Positions 34,999-47,595 are shown, numbered from the stretch's first letter. The stretch: 64,000 nucleotides of DNA from Lota lota (GCA_026745465.1 JACYXH010000823.1:792294-856293), one strand, 5' to 3'. Notes: a model not told the origin generated them from the letters alone. Made by a program: numbers and translations.

Positions 34999-36448
34999 AG
35001 ACTAAATAACTTTATGAATCTATCAAGGAACTTGCTGCTGATCGATGACGTCAATTTGGAAGTACCAACTGGCACCTTATTTCTTGGGCAGTACAGGCCA
35101 CCGCAGCTTCTCCTACGTCTTTGTTTTCTTCTCTTAGCACAAGAGAAGCCTTTTCTGACAACAATGTGTTCTTTAGGTGTTTTTTTGCAGCAGAGAGGTC
35201 TCCCTTCTTTTCAAGAAGCCAGAGTGTTTTTACTTGTAGCCAATGTGTGTTTTAAACTTGCTGTGCTCAAGGACACAGCGCCCGACCTAGCAACGCGCCC
35301 GGCGTCCAACCTCTTCTCAAGTGAACATGCCTTGACTGCACCTCAGTATTTTCCCCTCATTAATTCTGTACTATACGCCGTTGGTCTATATATAGGTCTA
35401 TACATATATTTTATTAATGTTTTACTAGCGACAATACCTGATTAATGTATTTTTCAATTTGCAGTGCCTATCAGTCTGTGCACCACGCAGTTCAATTCAA
35501 ATAACCGTAGTTTCACCCCTAGTAATGGCATATAAGAAATACACACGCACCCACACAAACTCACAAATATTTATGTATTATTTTGTGTTCAATCAAGGTT
35601 CATCTCGTAGATTTGGTTTAGTTGATTAGTTCTGCTTATAGTTAATGTTCACACTACGGCGTGGCAAACTCATTTATGTCAAACCCTCAGCATAACGCTG
35701 CAGTCAACAATCAACAATCAACAAGTCTGTGTGTGTGTTTCTGTTTTATGAACCTATGCAGGTATGGAAAAAGTTAATTTACACAGCAGACCGGTAATCA
35801 GATGTCTGATTATTTTTGTTTTTGGTGTGTGTACGTAGGACTGTATTGCTATGTATAATTGCGCATATGGTTGAATTGATTGAACATGTTCAATGATATG
35901 CCTGTGTGTGTGAGTGAGTGAGTCAGGACTTCTAACACCATGTAACATGATATATTCCTATACCGTAATTATCAGACATGCGAGAGACAGCAGGGTAGCC
36001 TATTGCCCACATCCATACAAACATTTGTTCATATGTCCAGTTCGCGCACCCGGTGCATGATAAACAACGAAAATGGTCTACAGGCCCAAATTCCCAGACG
36101 TGGTTCAAATTTGCTGTTCACATTGCTGTTCACTTTTGTCTACTTTTTGCAGTCAAAAACTAGAAATGGGTTCTTGTTCATGTACAACAGTTGACACCAA
36201 TTGTCAAGTCTCTAAAGAATTTTTTTTCTTAATGTTTGTGTGTCTTAGAGGTTTTCTCCTTTCATTTAAAAATAACAGTATGTAATGTCTTGACCAGTAT
36301 GTCATTAAAACAATTTATAATGCTGAAAAATACCGTTAAATATTGAGATTGTCAAAATAACAGAAAAAAGCAGGATATTCTTTTTTATTTTGTGGAAAGT
36401 CAGCAAATTTGTGCTCCAGTAAGCAACTGGTGTGTGAGTGCCCTCTAC
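34999..36448. other. Intron sequence, no gene recognised
   Basis: A 164-codon plus-strand frame (34951-35445) crosses this region but resembles no known protein and begins inside the putative element end. The remainder is AT-rich with CA-rich patches. Confidence 0.4.
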
Positions 36449-36555
36449 CTCATGAGTGTCTCAGAGCAGATGTTGATGTCTACTCCCACGAAGCTCACAC
36501 ACTCCTGCACCACACCGTCCAACGCTGCCTTCAGAGCTCCAGACGACACGTCATG
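36449..36555 (-). CDS. srbd1: srbd1 coding exon
   Basis: 107-nt exon with acceptor TGTGTATAG|CATGAC and donor CTCATGAG|GTAGAG. It encodes [20 protein letters not shown] then [15 protein letters not shown], strongly characteristic of the SRBD1/Tex family (the VDIN block precedes the helix-hairpin-helix). It starts in phase 0 and joins 55069-55151, whose last codons are TYQ, giving the family-typical YQHDV junction. The acceptor lies in a TG-rich stretch. Confidence 0.96.
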
Positions 36556-37823
36556 CTATACACACACACACATACAAATACACAAACACACACCCACACA
36601 CAGGGATTTTTAGATTTGAAAGCAGGCTTGATGCCACCAAATCCACGTACAAGGCGCGATCAATCATTGTTACATGTCCCATGTATAAAACACTGATACA
36701 ATAATGATTTGTACATGTGCACACACCCATCGCAACGATTACACAGATTCAGATTCTACTGACGTTTTGTGGGTGAAGACCACTCTCTCATCAACCAGAT
36801 ACCTTAAAGCGCTTGAGATATTGAGGACCAGGCTAATAAAAAGAGTGAATGAGAGAAGGATAGATACATGGAGAAAAGGAAAGAGAAACCGGAAGAAAGG
36901 GCTAAAGGTACAAAATAAAAGAGAAGATGGAGAGATGACAGATGGGGAAGAGAGAAAACAGACAGAATGTTTAGCGTCAGAAGTATCCTTCTCTGAAGAA
37001 TTCTCTCTGCAATTGTGTGCAGAGTGTCAATGAAGATTATTCTTTATGAACACTTCTGCTCCACCTACAGATAATCAAACATTAAATTGACTATTTGGAT
37101 GGTTAGCAGAAAAAGATCTGGAGCAAGAACAGAAGCCAAAACTGAAAGAAGCTTATAATGGTAGAGAGAGTGGGGGATAGAAACGATGTGTGGAAGATAA
37201 CATGAGACGAGAAAAACGGGAGGATAATTGACATGCAAATGGATATTTAGAAAAACAGGGATGTCTTTATAGGTTTGTGCATGTGTTTTGATGAGGGCTT
37301 GAACGTCATATAATGGTCTGTCTTGTAATATAATTGATGAGATAGAGTGGCACGTGACAAATGACATGCCAATACTGCGACAAAGCGGCATGAAAAGGGG
37401 TGCAACTAATTTGTTAGGATGCGACCAAATGAGCAAACATTAAATGGACTATTTGGATGGTAAGCAGCAATTCTTTTTTAGTATTGAGCCCTGTTTCAGC
37501 ATTTGTATAATAAAATGAATAAGAGTAACAAATTTGATAAAAAGGAGAGGTAATTATGTAATTAAAGTGGCAATCTCGAAGATTTTCATGTAAATAAATG
37601 TCTGTTAAGTCACTATCCCTGCCAAATGAGGTACCACAATCGTGATTGAGCCTATGGCTCACTTGGTTCCACTGATGGAATTTATGGCTGACCCAAATAC
37701 ATTATTTCAAGCATTGAATAATTGTATGGTTTTTGGAACAAATAAAAAAATAAAAAAATAAAAGTACATTCAAAGTCATTTTCCCTGCCTGAATCCGAAC
37801 CGGCATAGACCACAGCTGCAGCA
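36556..37823. other. Intron sequence
   Basis: Begins (plus strand) with CA-rich DNA forming the acceptor tract of the 36449-36555 exon. Two similar segments, about 37065-37100 and 37428-37465, share CAAACATTAAATGGACTATTTGGATGG-type words split across short blocks. No coding sequence was recognised. Confidence 0.45.
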
Positions 37824-39700
37824 ATGGCAAAAACGAACGGCTCAGGTGGACCTTTTTCGCGTCCAGAGAGAACACCCATTGAAGGTTGTGGTTCTCTCAG
37901 CCCTCAGGATCTTCCCCTGTTGGGGGTGGACGCGATGGCGCACACAGTTTGGCTGCGGGCTCTCCTGTATGCGTTCCCGCCGCTTCTACTGATCCATCCT
38001 CTGTTGCAGCGGATCAGACAGGATGAACTGTCCCTCATTTTGTGAGGCTCTGTGATTCCCAGGGCTAGCGGCGCCATGGCCGGTGCCGGCTAGACCGGAT
38101 GCGCTTTCACAAGCGCACGGTGCAGTGCACCACCCACCCTACGTGTCGGGACGGCTGTTGGTTTGGCTTCTGAGAGGTTTATCCTGCAGGGCAGAGTCTA
38201 CCAGCAGCAGTTATAAACACTATCAAGAGTGCCCGCGTGCCTTCCACTTCCTCCCTCTATGCAGCGAAGTTGGTTTTTTTTCTCTAAGTGGTGTGACAGC
38301 AACCACGCTGTCCCATCTCTGTGAGGTGTGGGGAAGCGTGCTTGTTTTACTACAGTGCTTACACTGGAGAAAGGTTTGGCTTTCTCCACTATCAAGTCCA
38401 TGCGGCAGCCGTTTCGGCTGGCCACGCAGGCTGTGACGGTTACCGGTTTTTCAGTCACCCACTGGTCAAGAGTTTCTTGCATGGGGCTAGACGCGTTAAG
38501 CCTGTTTTCTCGAGTGCTTACACCATGTTGGTATTTTCCCACCGTGTTGTGTGGGTTGTCCAGGGACCCTTTCGAGCCTCTGTCTCAAGCCCCTTTGGAT
38601 ACTCTTTAAGACCGCGCTTTTCTTGGCTTTGGTTTCTGCCAAACGCGCCGGTGAGTTGGCCGCTCTGTCTGTCAGCCCGAGCAGCTTGTCACTTTAAAGG
38701 ACAGCTCCGTCGCGTTGCTTAGACCCAATCCTGATTTCCTCCCCTAGAACATCAACAGTTATTTTCGGTTGAGGGATATTGTGCTTAAGGTTTTCACACC
38801 CTGCCTCATTCTAGTGAGGCAGAGGCGGAGTTGCATCTCCTGTGCCCGGTGGGGGCACTGGCTATGTACGTGAAATGCTCGGCCGCGTTCCGTTCTACAC
38901 AACAGTTGTTTGTGTGTTTTAGCAATGCTGCAAAGGGCCTTGCTTAGAGCCCACTCTACACGGAGTATGACCGCTTCGACGGTTCTCCTCAAGGGTGTTT
39001 TTTCGGTGGAGGACATTTGCGCGGCTGCGTCATAGTCTTCCCCCGGCCCTTTTTATCTGTTTTTACAAGTGAGACATGTCCAGGGGTTCACCCGGCCACT
39101 CTGTGTTGGAGTAGGGGGCCCCTTCTACGGATTGGATATAGGCTTGTCTCTCGGAGTTGTTACGATTCATAACGTTGCTCTTCGATTAAGCCTATCTCTG
39201 CTGTCACCCGGTGGTTTTTCCCAGCGTTACGCTGGGATTAAGAGTGACCGGTTATTCTTGCTTTGGTTACAGATTGTAACCGGCGTTGTAATATCCTGTC
39301 CTCTACCATTAATTATGAATACGCTACCCCTGTCTCTTATAGGCTTTGCGTTTATTGAGAAGGTTATGTGGACTTTTAATCCATCGTCGCATTCATTCGT
39401 TGCCAGCACACACGGTGTGATCACCGGCAAACTAGAGCTTCTTCGTTGCGTTGTTACGCCGATTTAGCTGCTCTTTGTCGCTGTTTATTTTCATGTGGGC
39501 TACGCCGTCTAGGCTACGCCTCATGTTGGCATCCCAGCGTTGCACTGGGATTAAGAGTGACCGGTTATTCTTCCTATGGTTACAGATTGTAACCGGTGTT
39601 GTAATATCCTGTCTGAGAAGGTTATGTGTGAATTCGTGTGCTTGTGTGGACCTTTAGTCCATCGTCGTGTGCATTGCTCGTCGCAGATGGCGGCTTGGGT
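37824..39700 (+). pseudogene. DIRS-type retrotransposon relic with tyrosine recombinase
   Basis: 37824-38040 encodes LPLLGVDAMAHTVWLRALLYAFPP, the end of the DIRS RNase H region (quoted in part; residues about 30-55 of the frame). From about 38085 a linker (ALSQAHGAVHHPP) leads to tyrosine recombinase blocks: HPLVKSFLHGARRVKP (about 38455), DPFEPLSQAPL, LLRPNPDFLP, and the C-terminal motif RAHSTRSMTAS followed by KGVFSVEDICAAAS (38944-39030). The HSTR block supplies conserved His and Arg, and FYLF follows with a tyrosine. A stop replaces the expected tryptophan after CAAAS, and several frameshifts are present. Gag and RT are absent. A 313-bp tandem duplication lies downstream (39220-39613). 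Confidence 0.85.
39220..39613 (+). repeat. Direct repeats in the 3' region of the DIRS relic
   Basis: 81-bp segments at 39220-39300 and 39533-39613 match at nearly every position, offset by 313 bp. Each holds a CCCAGCG...CGCTGGG or similar palindrome, GATTAAGAGTGACCGGTTA and GGTTACAGATTGTAACC. Flanking sequence is also similar (GAGAAGGTTATGTG, CCATCGTCG), so the duplicated unit is about 310 bp. Split direct or inverted repeats are a known feature of DIRS-order elements. Confidence 0.85.
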
Positions 39701-39883
39701 TTTCCTAGCTCCACCCCCGATGGTAGTGGACGTAGGAGAAGCCTTGTTGCTCTACATCGCCCATTTTTCATGGAGTCTATACAGAGCTTACAGACTCACT
39801 CTATGATGTTGATCATCGCTTTGTGTGTTCTTAGGAGAGTTAAGAGTTTTTTAATTAGCTGTTGTGTTTTGCACATCTTCGGC

Positions 39884-40832
39884 ATGGCCAAGACCAAACA
39901 GCTCTCCAAGTATGTCAGGGACAAGATTGTAGACCTACACAAGGCTGGAATGGGTTACAAGACCATCGCCAAGCAGCTTGGTGAGAAGGTGACAACAGTT
40001 GGTGCGATTATTCGCAAATGGAAGAAACACAAAAGACCTGTCAATCTCCCTCGGCCTGGGGCTCCATGCAAGATCTCACCTCGTGGAGTTACAATGATCG
40101 TGAGAATGGTGAGGAATCAGACCAGAACTGCATGGGGAAGGACTGAAATCCTGCAGCGCCTGCAAGGTGTCCCTGCTCAAGAAAGCACATATACAGGCCC
40201 GGCTGAAGTTTGCCAATGAACATATGAATTATTCAGAGGAGAACTGGGTGAAAGTGTTATGGTCAGATGAGACCAAAATCTAGCTCTTTGGTATCAACTC
40301 AACTCGCCGTGTTTGGAGGAGGAGGAATGCTGCCTATGACCCCAAGAACACCATCCCCACCGTCAAACATGGAGGTGGAAACATTATGCTTTGAGGGTGT
40401 TTTTCTGCTAAGGGGACAGGACAACTTCACCGCATCAAAGGGACGATGGATGGCGCCATGTACCGTCAAATCTTGGGTGAGAACCTCCTTCCCTCAGCCA
40501 GGGCATTGAAAATGGGTCGTGGATGGGTATTTCAGCATGACAATAACCCAAAACACACGGCCAAGGCAACAAAGGAGTGGCTCAAGAAGAAGCACATTAA
40601 GATCCTGAAGTGGCCTAGCCAGTCTCCAGACCTTAATCCCATAGAAAATCTGTGGCGGGAGCTGAAGGTTCAAGTTGCCAAACGTCAGGCTCGAAACCTT
40701 AATGACTTGGAGAAGATCTGCAAAGAGGAGTGTGACAAAATCCCTCCTGAGATGTGTGCAAACCTTGTGGCCAACTACAAGAAACGTCTGACCTCTGTGA
40801 TTGCCACCAAGGGTTTTGCCACCAAGTACTAA
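39884..40832 (+). pseudogene. Tc1-family transposase (DD34E), degraded
   Basis: An ATG at 39884 gives [19 protein letters not shown], the N-terminal paired-type helix-turn-helix, with KTIAKQLG and [13 protein letters not shown]. The catalytic domain follows: WSDETK (first D), [11 protein letters not shown] (second D) and [11 protein letters not shown] (E). It ends at ATKGFATKY with TAA at 40830. Length of about 315 codons is near full size. It is inactivated by one frameshift near 40165, a TAG at 40281-40283 (after WSDETKI) and a TGA at 40392-40394 where the family has tryptophan. Terminal inverted repeats were not identified. It lies just 3' of the DIRS relic and probably inserted into it. 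Confidence 0.93.
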
Positions 40833-41054
40833 CTCATGTTTTGCAGAGGTGTCAAATTACAAATGTATCTAACTACTTGAAACTTGAAAGTGATTTATGT
40901 TTACTTTATACGTTGCCCTTACAGAGAGATTGTTTTTCTTACAGAGAGATTGTTTGTATCGTGCTACAGTGCACATTCTGTTAAAGTTATATGGCTCATA
41001 CACGGATCCAATGTAGTTTTCTCAGCCAAATCTTAAATCATGCTTTCTTCAATA

Positions 41055-41370
41055 AGGCATATTAAGGGTTAGGCTTCCTGGACACCTGTAGTATAACGCG
41101 ACGGTGTGTGGATGGTGAAGCTCCACCTGGGGAGTGGTTTATTTAGATGTCCACATCCCAGTGAGGGTTAGGCTTCTCGGTCAGTTATAATATAACACCA
41201 TGGTGTGTGGCGCATTTCTTGCACAACATCGCTCATCACAAAGTTGCCGTTGGTTGTATAACCCGCCCTCCCCCGCCACCCCCCCCCCTCTCCTTCCTAG
41301 AACTTTCAGGCCAAAATGCATGTAAAAAACAATATTGTGTTCGAATTCTCTTGAAACCTTTTGAAACCAG
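41055..41370 (+). repeat. Dispersed repeat family, copy 3 of 3
   Basis: Two units carry GGGTTAGGCTTCCTGGACAC/GGGTTAGGCTTCTCGGTCAG and GTATAACGCGACGGTGTG/ATATAACACCATGGTGTG. They are followed by GGCGCATTTCTTGCACAACA and ATCACAAAGTTGCCGTTGG, collinear with copies 1 and 2. A C-rich run interrupts it near 41262-41290. Confidence 0.8.
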
Positions 41371-42724
41371 TGTTGCCCACAGCTCTCTAAATGTGAGGCG
41401 CAGCGCCTTGCTAAATGATCGACCGCCGCTACAAACAAATTCACTTTTCACAATATGAAGACATTGTGCGCATCAGTTAATATCAGCATCTGCATTCAAT
41501 TTGACACAAAATATAAGCCACTATTAGCCTCATATACTATAATTTAGACAAATATAATAAACCATGATTAATATAATTTGTATAAAACATCTATGAAATC
41601 AAACAGTTGCCGGTCTCTGTGGAGACGCAGAGCTTCGTTCAGCTGGACTATGCAAGGAGTTCACATCTGATCATGACAAAACCCGCATTGATAAAGACAA
41701 CGTAGAAGTGTTTGACTGATTACACATTTAAAATACATGTGACTTATGTGTTTCAGAGTACTATGGAAAAAAGATGGCACAATTTAACAGTTAGCAGAAC
41801 ATCGGTACTGAGTACCGACGATTTATGCGATTTATGTTATTTTGTGTTTTCTTGCCTGTCAATCACACATATCTAAGCTCCACCACAGGTGCTTAAATGC
41901 AACACTTCACAATGGGATAGAAATTTAGGGATGGAGGGAGCTTCTATTTGGAGTGTTCATTTTCAGAACCTTGCTCTCCTCTTTCCAAATCTCAAATCTC
42001 ATCAACAGCAGCTGCTTTAACCTGTTTGGTTGTAATAATGCACGTATGAAAACCAATTCCAAACCATGTCAACATTTTTGTTGCATGTTTAGGACATTTG
42101 TTTGGTTGTACTGTTAGGTAACTTGCAAAACATGAAAAGGAATCGTGGATAGTGATCCTGCCTGACAAAAATTGTGAGATGATATTTTTGCCATATCAAC
42201 CACCCCTATTTTTACCTATCCTGAGGTGCATTGTTATTAATGTTAACACCATCAGGTACGGTAAGGGGGCTCCAGAACCTCTTTCTGACACGGTAGCTGC
42301 CTGGAGTGTTTGTGTGCACTAGCCTGTTAACTCAAACTAACTTCAGTACAAACCCTCCCCTTCCAATATCTAGCCAGATAGAGGAGAGACTTTAGTAAGT
42401 AAGTCCTTAATCACAAAATGAAAAGGTATACTGAGTACGGTAATAATGACTTATTTATTCACTCTAGTTTGAGAAACCTTTATTACTCTTTCCTAGTTTC
42501 AGTTTAAGGTCACTTGTAATAAATGTATCACATTTCCAAATAAAGAATGAAATGAAAGAAATTAAATAATTTTAAGTCATTATTTTCTTATAACAACATT
42601 ATTAAACAGTTCACATAGGAAACCAAATGTTCCCCTTATTTACTGTATGAAACAGTGCAACAACTTACAACCTTGGTCTCAGTCCAAAAGTGTCCATGTT
42701 TCTGGATGAGTAAAGTCACATGCA
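41371..42724. other. Intron sequence, no gene recognised
   Basis: AT-rich DNA. No coding or transposon-end signals were recognised with confidence. Confidence 0.45.
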
Positions 42725-45032
42725 CAGTAAGGTTGGGCGATCGTCTACAAGCATCCGTCGTCCGATTGCGCCCCCCAGCAATCATCGATAGTTGATATGA
42801 TCGGCCATTATAAAATTATATTAAACATTAATTATAAAATCGTAATAGATTGCAACAATCGCGTGCAGTCAATTATAGATCTCTCTTGGATCACACATCC
42901 AGCCGTGTAAAAATTTCGCTCACTCTCGGCGCTTGAAGCTGGAATTGAAAGAATCGAGTGAGCAATGTGTGCGACCTCTGCACCAACGTGCAGACGTCAG
43001 AGGAATAAAACATTGAATTTAATTGTTATTATTTAAATATAATTTAAATATTCTCCAACACCCGCAATCCAACCCACATGTAAACATTTTTACCCAGAAC
43101 CAAAACCGTAAATAAATTAAGACAAAATACCACCCGCCAACCACTTTTTTGCCGGCTCTTTGGTGTGTGCGTATTAGTATATTAGTCAATAGTGAACCCT
43201 ACTGGCACAATTTAAGCAGCAGCTGTTACACAAAATGGAGGCCGCCTTTAGATAGTAAGACTACAGCAACTTCGCCCATTTTGACGTTTTTTGGATTCAG
43301 GCCAAATGATAAGGGTGAACCTAACGACGTCAACCAGCTGATATGTCGGCTTTGCAAAAGGATGATTCCGGTGAAGGTTTCTCAGACAACCAATATGCAC
43401 GATAATAAGAGTACAAGTGCATGCTACTTTACCCCCACGTGCAGCGGCCGCCACTAGTGCTACAACCCCGCAACAACCCTCAATCCTGGGCGCCTTCTCA
43501 CGGGGAACCAAATACAAGAGAGACAGCCTTCGATGGAAGCAGTGTACCACAGCTGTGTCCCGGTACTTGTGTAAAGAAATGGTGTCCTTCAAAACGGTGG
43601 AGAAGACCACCTTCAAAGAAATGCTGGCAACGCTGGACGAGCAGTTTGAGTTGCCTACGCGCAAATACTTTTCCCGAACTGCCATCCCCAACTTATATAA
43701 TGAAACAAGAGCCTTGATTGTCACCGAATTAAAATTGTCCGTCTTCGTTGCCTTGACCACAGACATGTGGTCATCCGTGAACATGACGCCTTACATGTCG
43801 CTCACAGCCCATTATATCAGCAAAAATCGGGCATGTGGAGGCAAAGTGTTTGGGACATCCTTCGTCCCGGACAATCACACTAAAGAGGTACTGGCAGACC
43901 CAAAGTGGGCACTCAAGAGAGGGGCAGAGAGGAAGAGAAGATAGCCTACATCACGACCGATAATGGCGCAAACATTAGTGCAGCCGTCCAGGAGCTCAAA
44001 AGGCCTTGGTTGAACTGCTTTGGACATAATTTGATTTGCTCTGACAGAATTTATATTTTGTTTGAAAATCCGAAATAGACACTTGGACTTTATTTTAAAT
44101 TTATATTTATTACTATGCTTTGAGGCCTACTTCCAACTTCACAATACAGTTGCACTTTTGCTTTTATGTCGTAACCATGTCGATCCTTTCGTTAAATTAT
44201 AACTGCGTTCTGCAGTCTGCAATAGGCCAAGCCAATTTTGTGCCCATTTTTCTTTTATTTGCTCTGCCAGAGTTTTTATTTAGTTTTAAAAGAGTGTTGT
44301 GAAGACTTCGCCATCTGTTACATCTGTGTTCATGTTCAATATTCTGTAATATTTGTTCTTTACAGGTGTACATACATATAGCCTACTTCGGAACAGAAAA
44401 ATAAGACATTTGTTTCAAATAAACCCCGACAACATTTGACTGGGATGTTTTTATGTGATCGTCAATGGGATATGGTCTACTACACACTGACATATTTATA
44501 TGAAATAGTCTCTTCTAATATTTCATTGGTTTGATCATATAGTCAGATAATATCAACTCCTAAATAATTTCAAAATGTATATACCGCCCCGTAAGCTGTG
44601 GACAGCCTTTGCGCTGCAGGGTAGGCTATAAATAAATATCAGTGTTTCCCCTACATAGGATTTATGGGATGAATTTGGATAAATTTGTCCCCGCTCAAGT
44701 AGTTTTTTTTTTATGTGTCAAAATGACATGCAGAGTGTGTAATTTCGCGGTGTGAGCAGACCGGTAGGTTTCAAGCCCCTCCCCGCTCCTCTCGTAACAG
44801 TGAGTGAATACAGCAGGTCAGTGCTACAGAGTGCGTTTCCACCTGTGCCAGGTAACGTCAATTACAACTTGTGCGGCTTTTTACACTGTAAAAGTAGTCA
44901 CCACAGCGTTGTTTTTCTGGCAATACAAATAACAAAAGAAATTGCCTTGGCATTGGCAACTTGAGACGATCTACAATGTATTCCATTTATGGTCGATAGT
45001 CGACAGATTCGACAATCGGCCAATCCTTACTG
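42725..45032 (+). mobile_element. hAT transposon with both terminal repeats, 2.3 kb
   Basis: The left end CAGTAAGGTTGGGCGATCGTC (42725) pairs with the reverse complement of the right end, CAGTAAGGATTGGCCGATTGTC (ending 45032), with one indel and two mismatches. This fits hAT terminal inverted repeats. The 8-bp flanks CACATGCA and CACAATAG agree only in the first four bases, so the duplication is decayed or absent. The interior holds a BED-finger transposase fragment at 43230-43990. Confidence 0.8.
43230..43990 (+). pseudogene. BED-finger hAT transposase fragment (ZBED1-like)
   Basis: 43245-43400 encodes a BED finger: FFGFRPNDKGEPNDVNQL, then CRLCKRM (CX2C) and a TTNMH region. A frame change leads to 43470-43940, the N-terminal part of the transposase: AVSRYLCKEMVSFKTVEK, LPTRKYFSRTAIPNLYNE and LTTDMWSSVNMTPYMSLT, which contains the first catalytic Asp of hAT enzymes (TTDMW). 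A short out-of-frame piece (TTDNGANISAAVQEL) follows. The rest of the catalytic domain and the hAT dimerisation domain are missing. Confidence 0.9.
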
Positions 45033-46131
45033 CACAATAGCAGATAATCATCCACTCAGTTGAATCACTTTAACAGTCACACATTCACTTTCAGTTCAAC
45101 AACTCATAAAATCAACATACTTTGGTCCTTGGAATAATAGTAGAAACAAATACAAAATACCTGCTGAGACGAGCAGAGATGGATGAGATGAGTCACCAGG
45201 AGGGTGTAGTCTGTATGGCAGGGGTCAATGTTAAATGTTTCTGAGAATTTGCCACGACGCGTTGAACACTTAACAACCACTGCCGAATGCCGACCTGAAG
45301 TTAACGTAGAATCCACAACGTCCAATGTCCCGCCCCGTCTGTCCACATACGCAACTTTCCAGAATTTTCTCACGGCCGCCTCTCCGACCGGAACGCCACA
45401 CTGGACCAAACACTAAACTAACATAAATCCTCGAAACTTGTATTTATTTTTCATTAACAAATTCTTTCAACTGTCGCTCTCAGCTCTCAATCGCTGTGTT
45501 TCAACACACAAATGTCAGATGATGAAGCGATTATTTGTATCAACTGCCAAGTAAAGCACAACACAGACTGCGAAGCTCCCGCTTAAACTGCCTTTGAGAC
45601 GTCCAGCCCCTTTCCAAAGGTATTCCTCGCTGGAAGCAGCAAATATATGGCTTCATCGCGACGCAGGCAAAACGTGGTCTCTCCTCATTTCATCTCTCCT
45701 TGTCTGTGGTTAAAAAAACACTTTTCCAAGCAAAGCGAGAACTCTGATAGATCAGTGCAACAATACAACCTATACTCCTAATAAGTCAAACGTTAAAACG
45801 TCTTCAGAATGAAACCTTGTAAGAATACTTGTACACCTTACATAACTAACAAATTAATATACAAATAATTACGATCAGCACTACATAGATACATACATGC
45901 ATACATACATTCAAACAAACATACATACCTACACACATATACCTAAATGAAATATGTATGTGTATATTATTAATAAAAATAACAGGCTATCAGAAAGAAG
46001 AAAGTAAGACCAAAAAGAACACACACTTGGCCCTCTACCAATCAAGGACCTTCCTAACACATGTTATCAGACAGAGTAGCCGACGATCTCCACATACTAA
46101 CATAGAATGGACCACGAGAAGCTCAACACAT
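45033..46131. other. Intron sequence; GC-richer block at about 45170-45420
   Basis: 45161-45403 is open on the minus strand for about 80 codons and is followed by a GT dinucleotide. It lacks an ATG, has an upstream in-frame stop and matches no protein I recognise. Degenerate (CATA)n lies near 45890-45950. Confidence 0.4.
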
Positions 46132-46261
46132 CGTGAAGACAACACACTAGCTCCTTAAGTGTGAAGGTCATATTTGGATTTGCTTGAAACAGGCTGCAGC
46201 GGCAGAGACGCAGAGACAAAGTGCTCCTGTATGCAACTAGAGCATGTAGTCATTCCTAATG
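46132..46261 (+). repeat. 130-bp direct repeat, copy 1
   Basis: Matches 48501-48630 at all but about 6 of 130 positions, with no length difference. It starts CGTGAAGACAACACAC and ends GTAGTCATTCCTAATG. No tRNA-like or LTR features were recognised. Confidence 0.95.
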
Positions 46262-47595
46262 TACCAAGTGTCAATCAGAAAGACATAGTGAAAGGCAGAG
46301 AGATGGATACAGAGAGTGAGGATAAGTGATAACTTAAAATGCCACTATGCGAAGTAAGGCATTACCATACTGCAGACTTGCACGTACACACACGTCAGTC
46401 ACTCACGCAGAAGCGCTACATTTAAAATACAAGAAAACAAAGAAGGTGGAAAAGCTAAATAGGGAAGAGAAGAAACCAACTGCTCAAATGCTGAATGACA
46501 TGGCGCCACAATGGAGGTTTAAGTCTTTGGACTTGACACAGTGAATGACTGATGCCGCTCATAACTTGGCAACTGGAATCATGCTGGAGCCAGGGTGGAG
46601 GCATGTACTAAAAGCCTGGATGATGATTGACAAAAGCTAAGAGTAGCAGTAGCTGTGCAAAGAGTAGAAATATCATTAAAGAATCAACAGATCAAGTGAC
46701 ATGAAACTCAGTGCTATTCCTTTTCTGGGTCTTATGATTAATTATGCCTTGTTGTTTTGGAAATTACAGCCATTAAGATATGTATCTCCACCTCTATTAT
46801 GCCGGCCGCCAACAACCAAGAAGAAAACAGTGTGTTTTTAAAACATTGTTTAAAAACAATTTGAAAGACATGTAGTGCTCAACCCAACAAAGATGGAATT
46901 TTAAAGTTCCACGAAGAGTACAAGCGCTCCTGCTCAGACAAAAAAGACCTAGTTCATTAGTGTGCCAATGTTTATTTTGCTTGATGAAAATCATTTATTT
47001 GGTGATCAAATGTCTTCAACCCACAAACATGACGGCCAATGTGTAATATTTTAGCTCTTTTCAGTTACAGTATGTTGTGGTCTGTGTTTGGGATATACGT
47101 AGGTATCACCTTTTTTCATTAATTACTGTTCTTTGTTTTCTTTCTACTGTGACACACGCCGTCAAAAAGTGCAACAGGACCATTTGTCATTAAAGATAAC
47201 ATTGTTATTGTTATGTTTTTTTTATGGTAATTGTGTGAAGAGAAAATCACATTGTGGCAGGCCTACTGCACATCCCATTCATTTTAACAAATTATAAGTC
47301 TTTTTTTCCCAATGGTACAGAACACTGTCCTTGTTTTTACTTGGTCAGCTGTTATAAAAGACAAACCATTAATTGTCTTCAGAACCCCTTTATTGTCACT
47401 ACTTTTATAAAAATACATTACACTGGTGTACCTTTAAATAGGTGTGAATCAATGGAGTCTCTGTTGGAACACTGAATATGGGGTTATCTAAAGGTCCTTT
47501 ACAGCTTGAATGACAGCTTCCATGAACTCTGTAAAGAATGCTGTACGTAACACGTTGCCAACAGTGGAGGAAATTGCCCTTGGTAGACTTAAGAA

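Noticed and set aside
34951-35445. 164-codon plus-strand frame
   Set aside because: It resembles no known protein, starts inside a putative element end and shows no splice or family support.
45104-45409. Minus-strand open frame that could be a host exon ending at a GT (45161)
   Set aside because: No ATG, an in-frame stop just upstream, no recognisable domain and no matching acceptor. Kept only as a weak lead.
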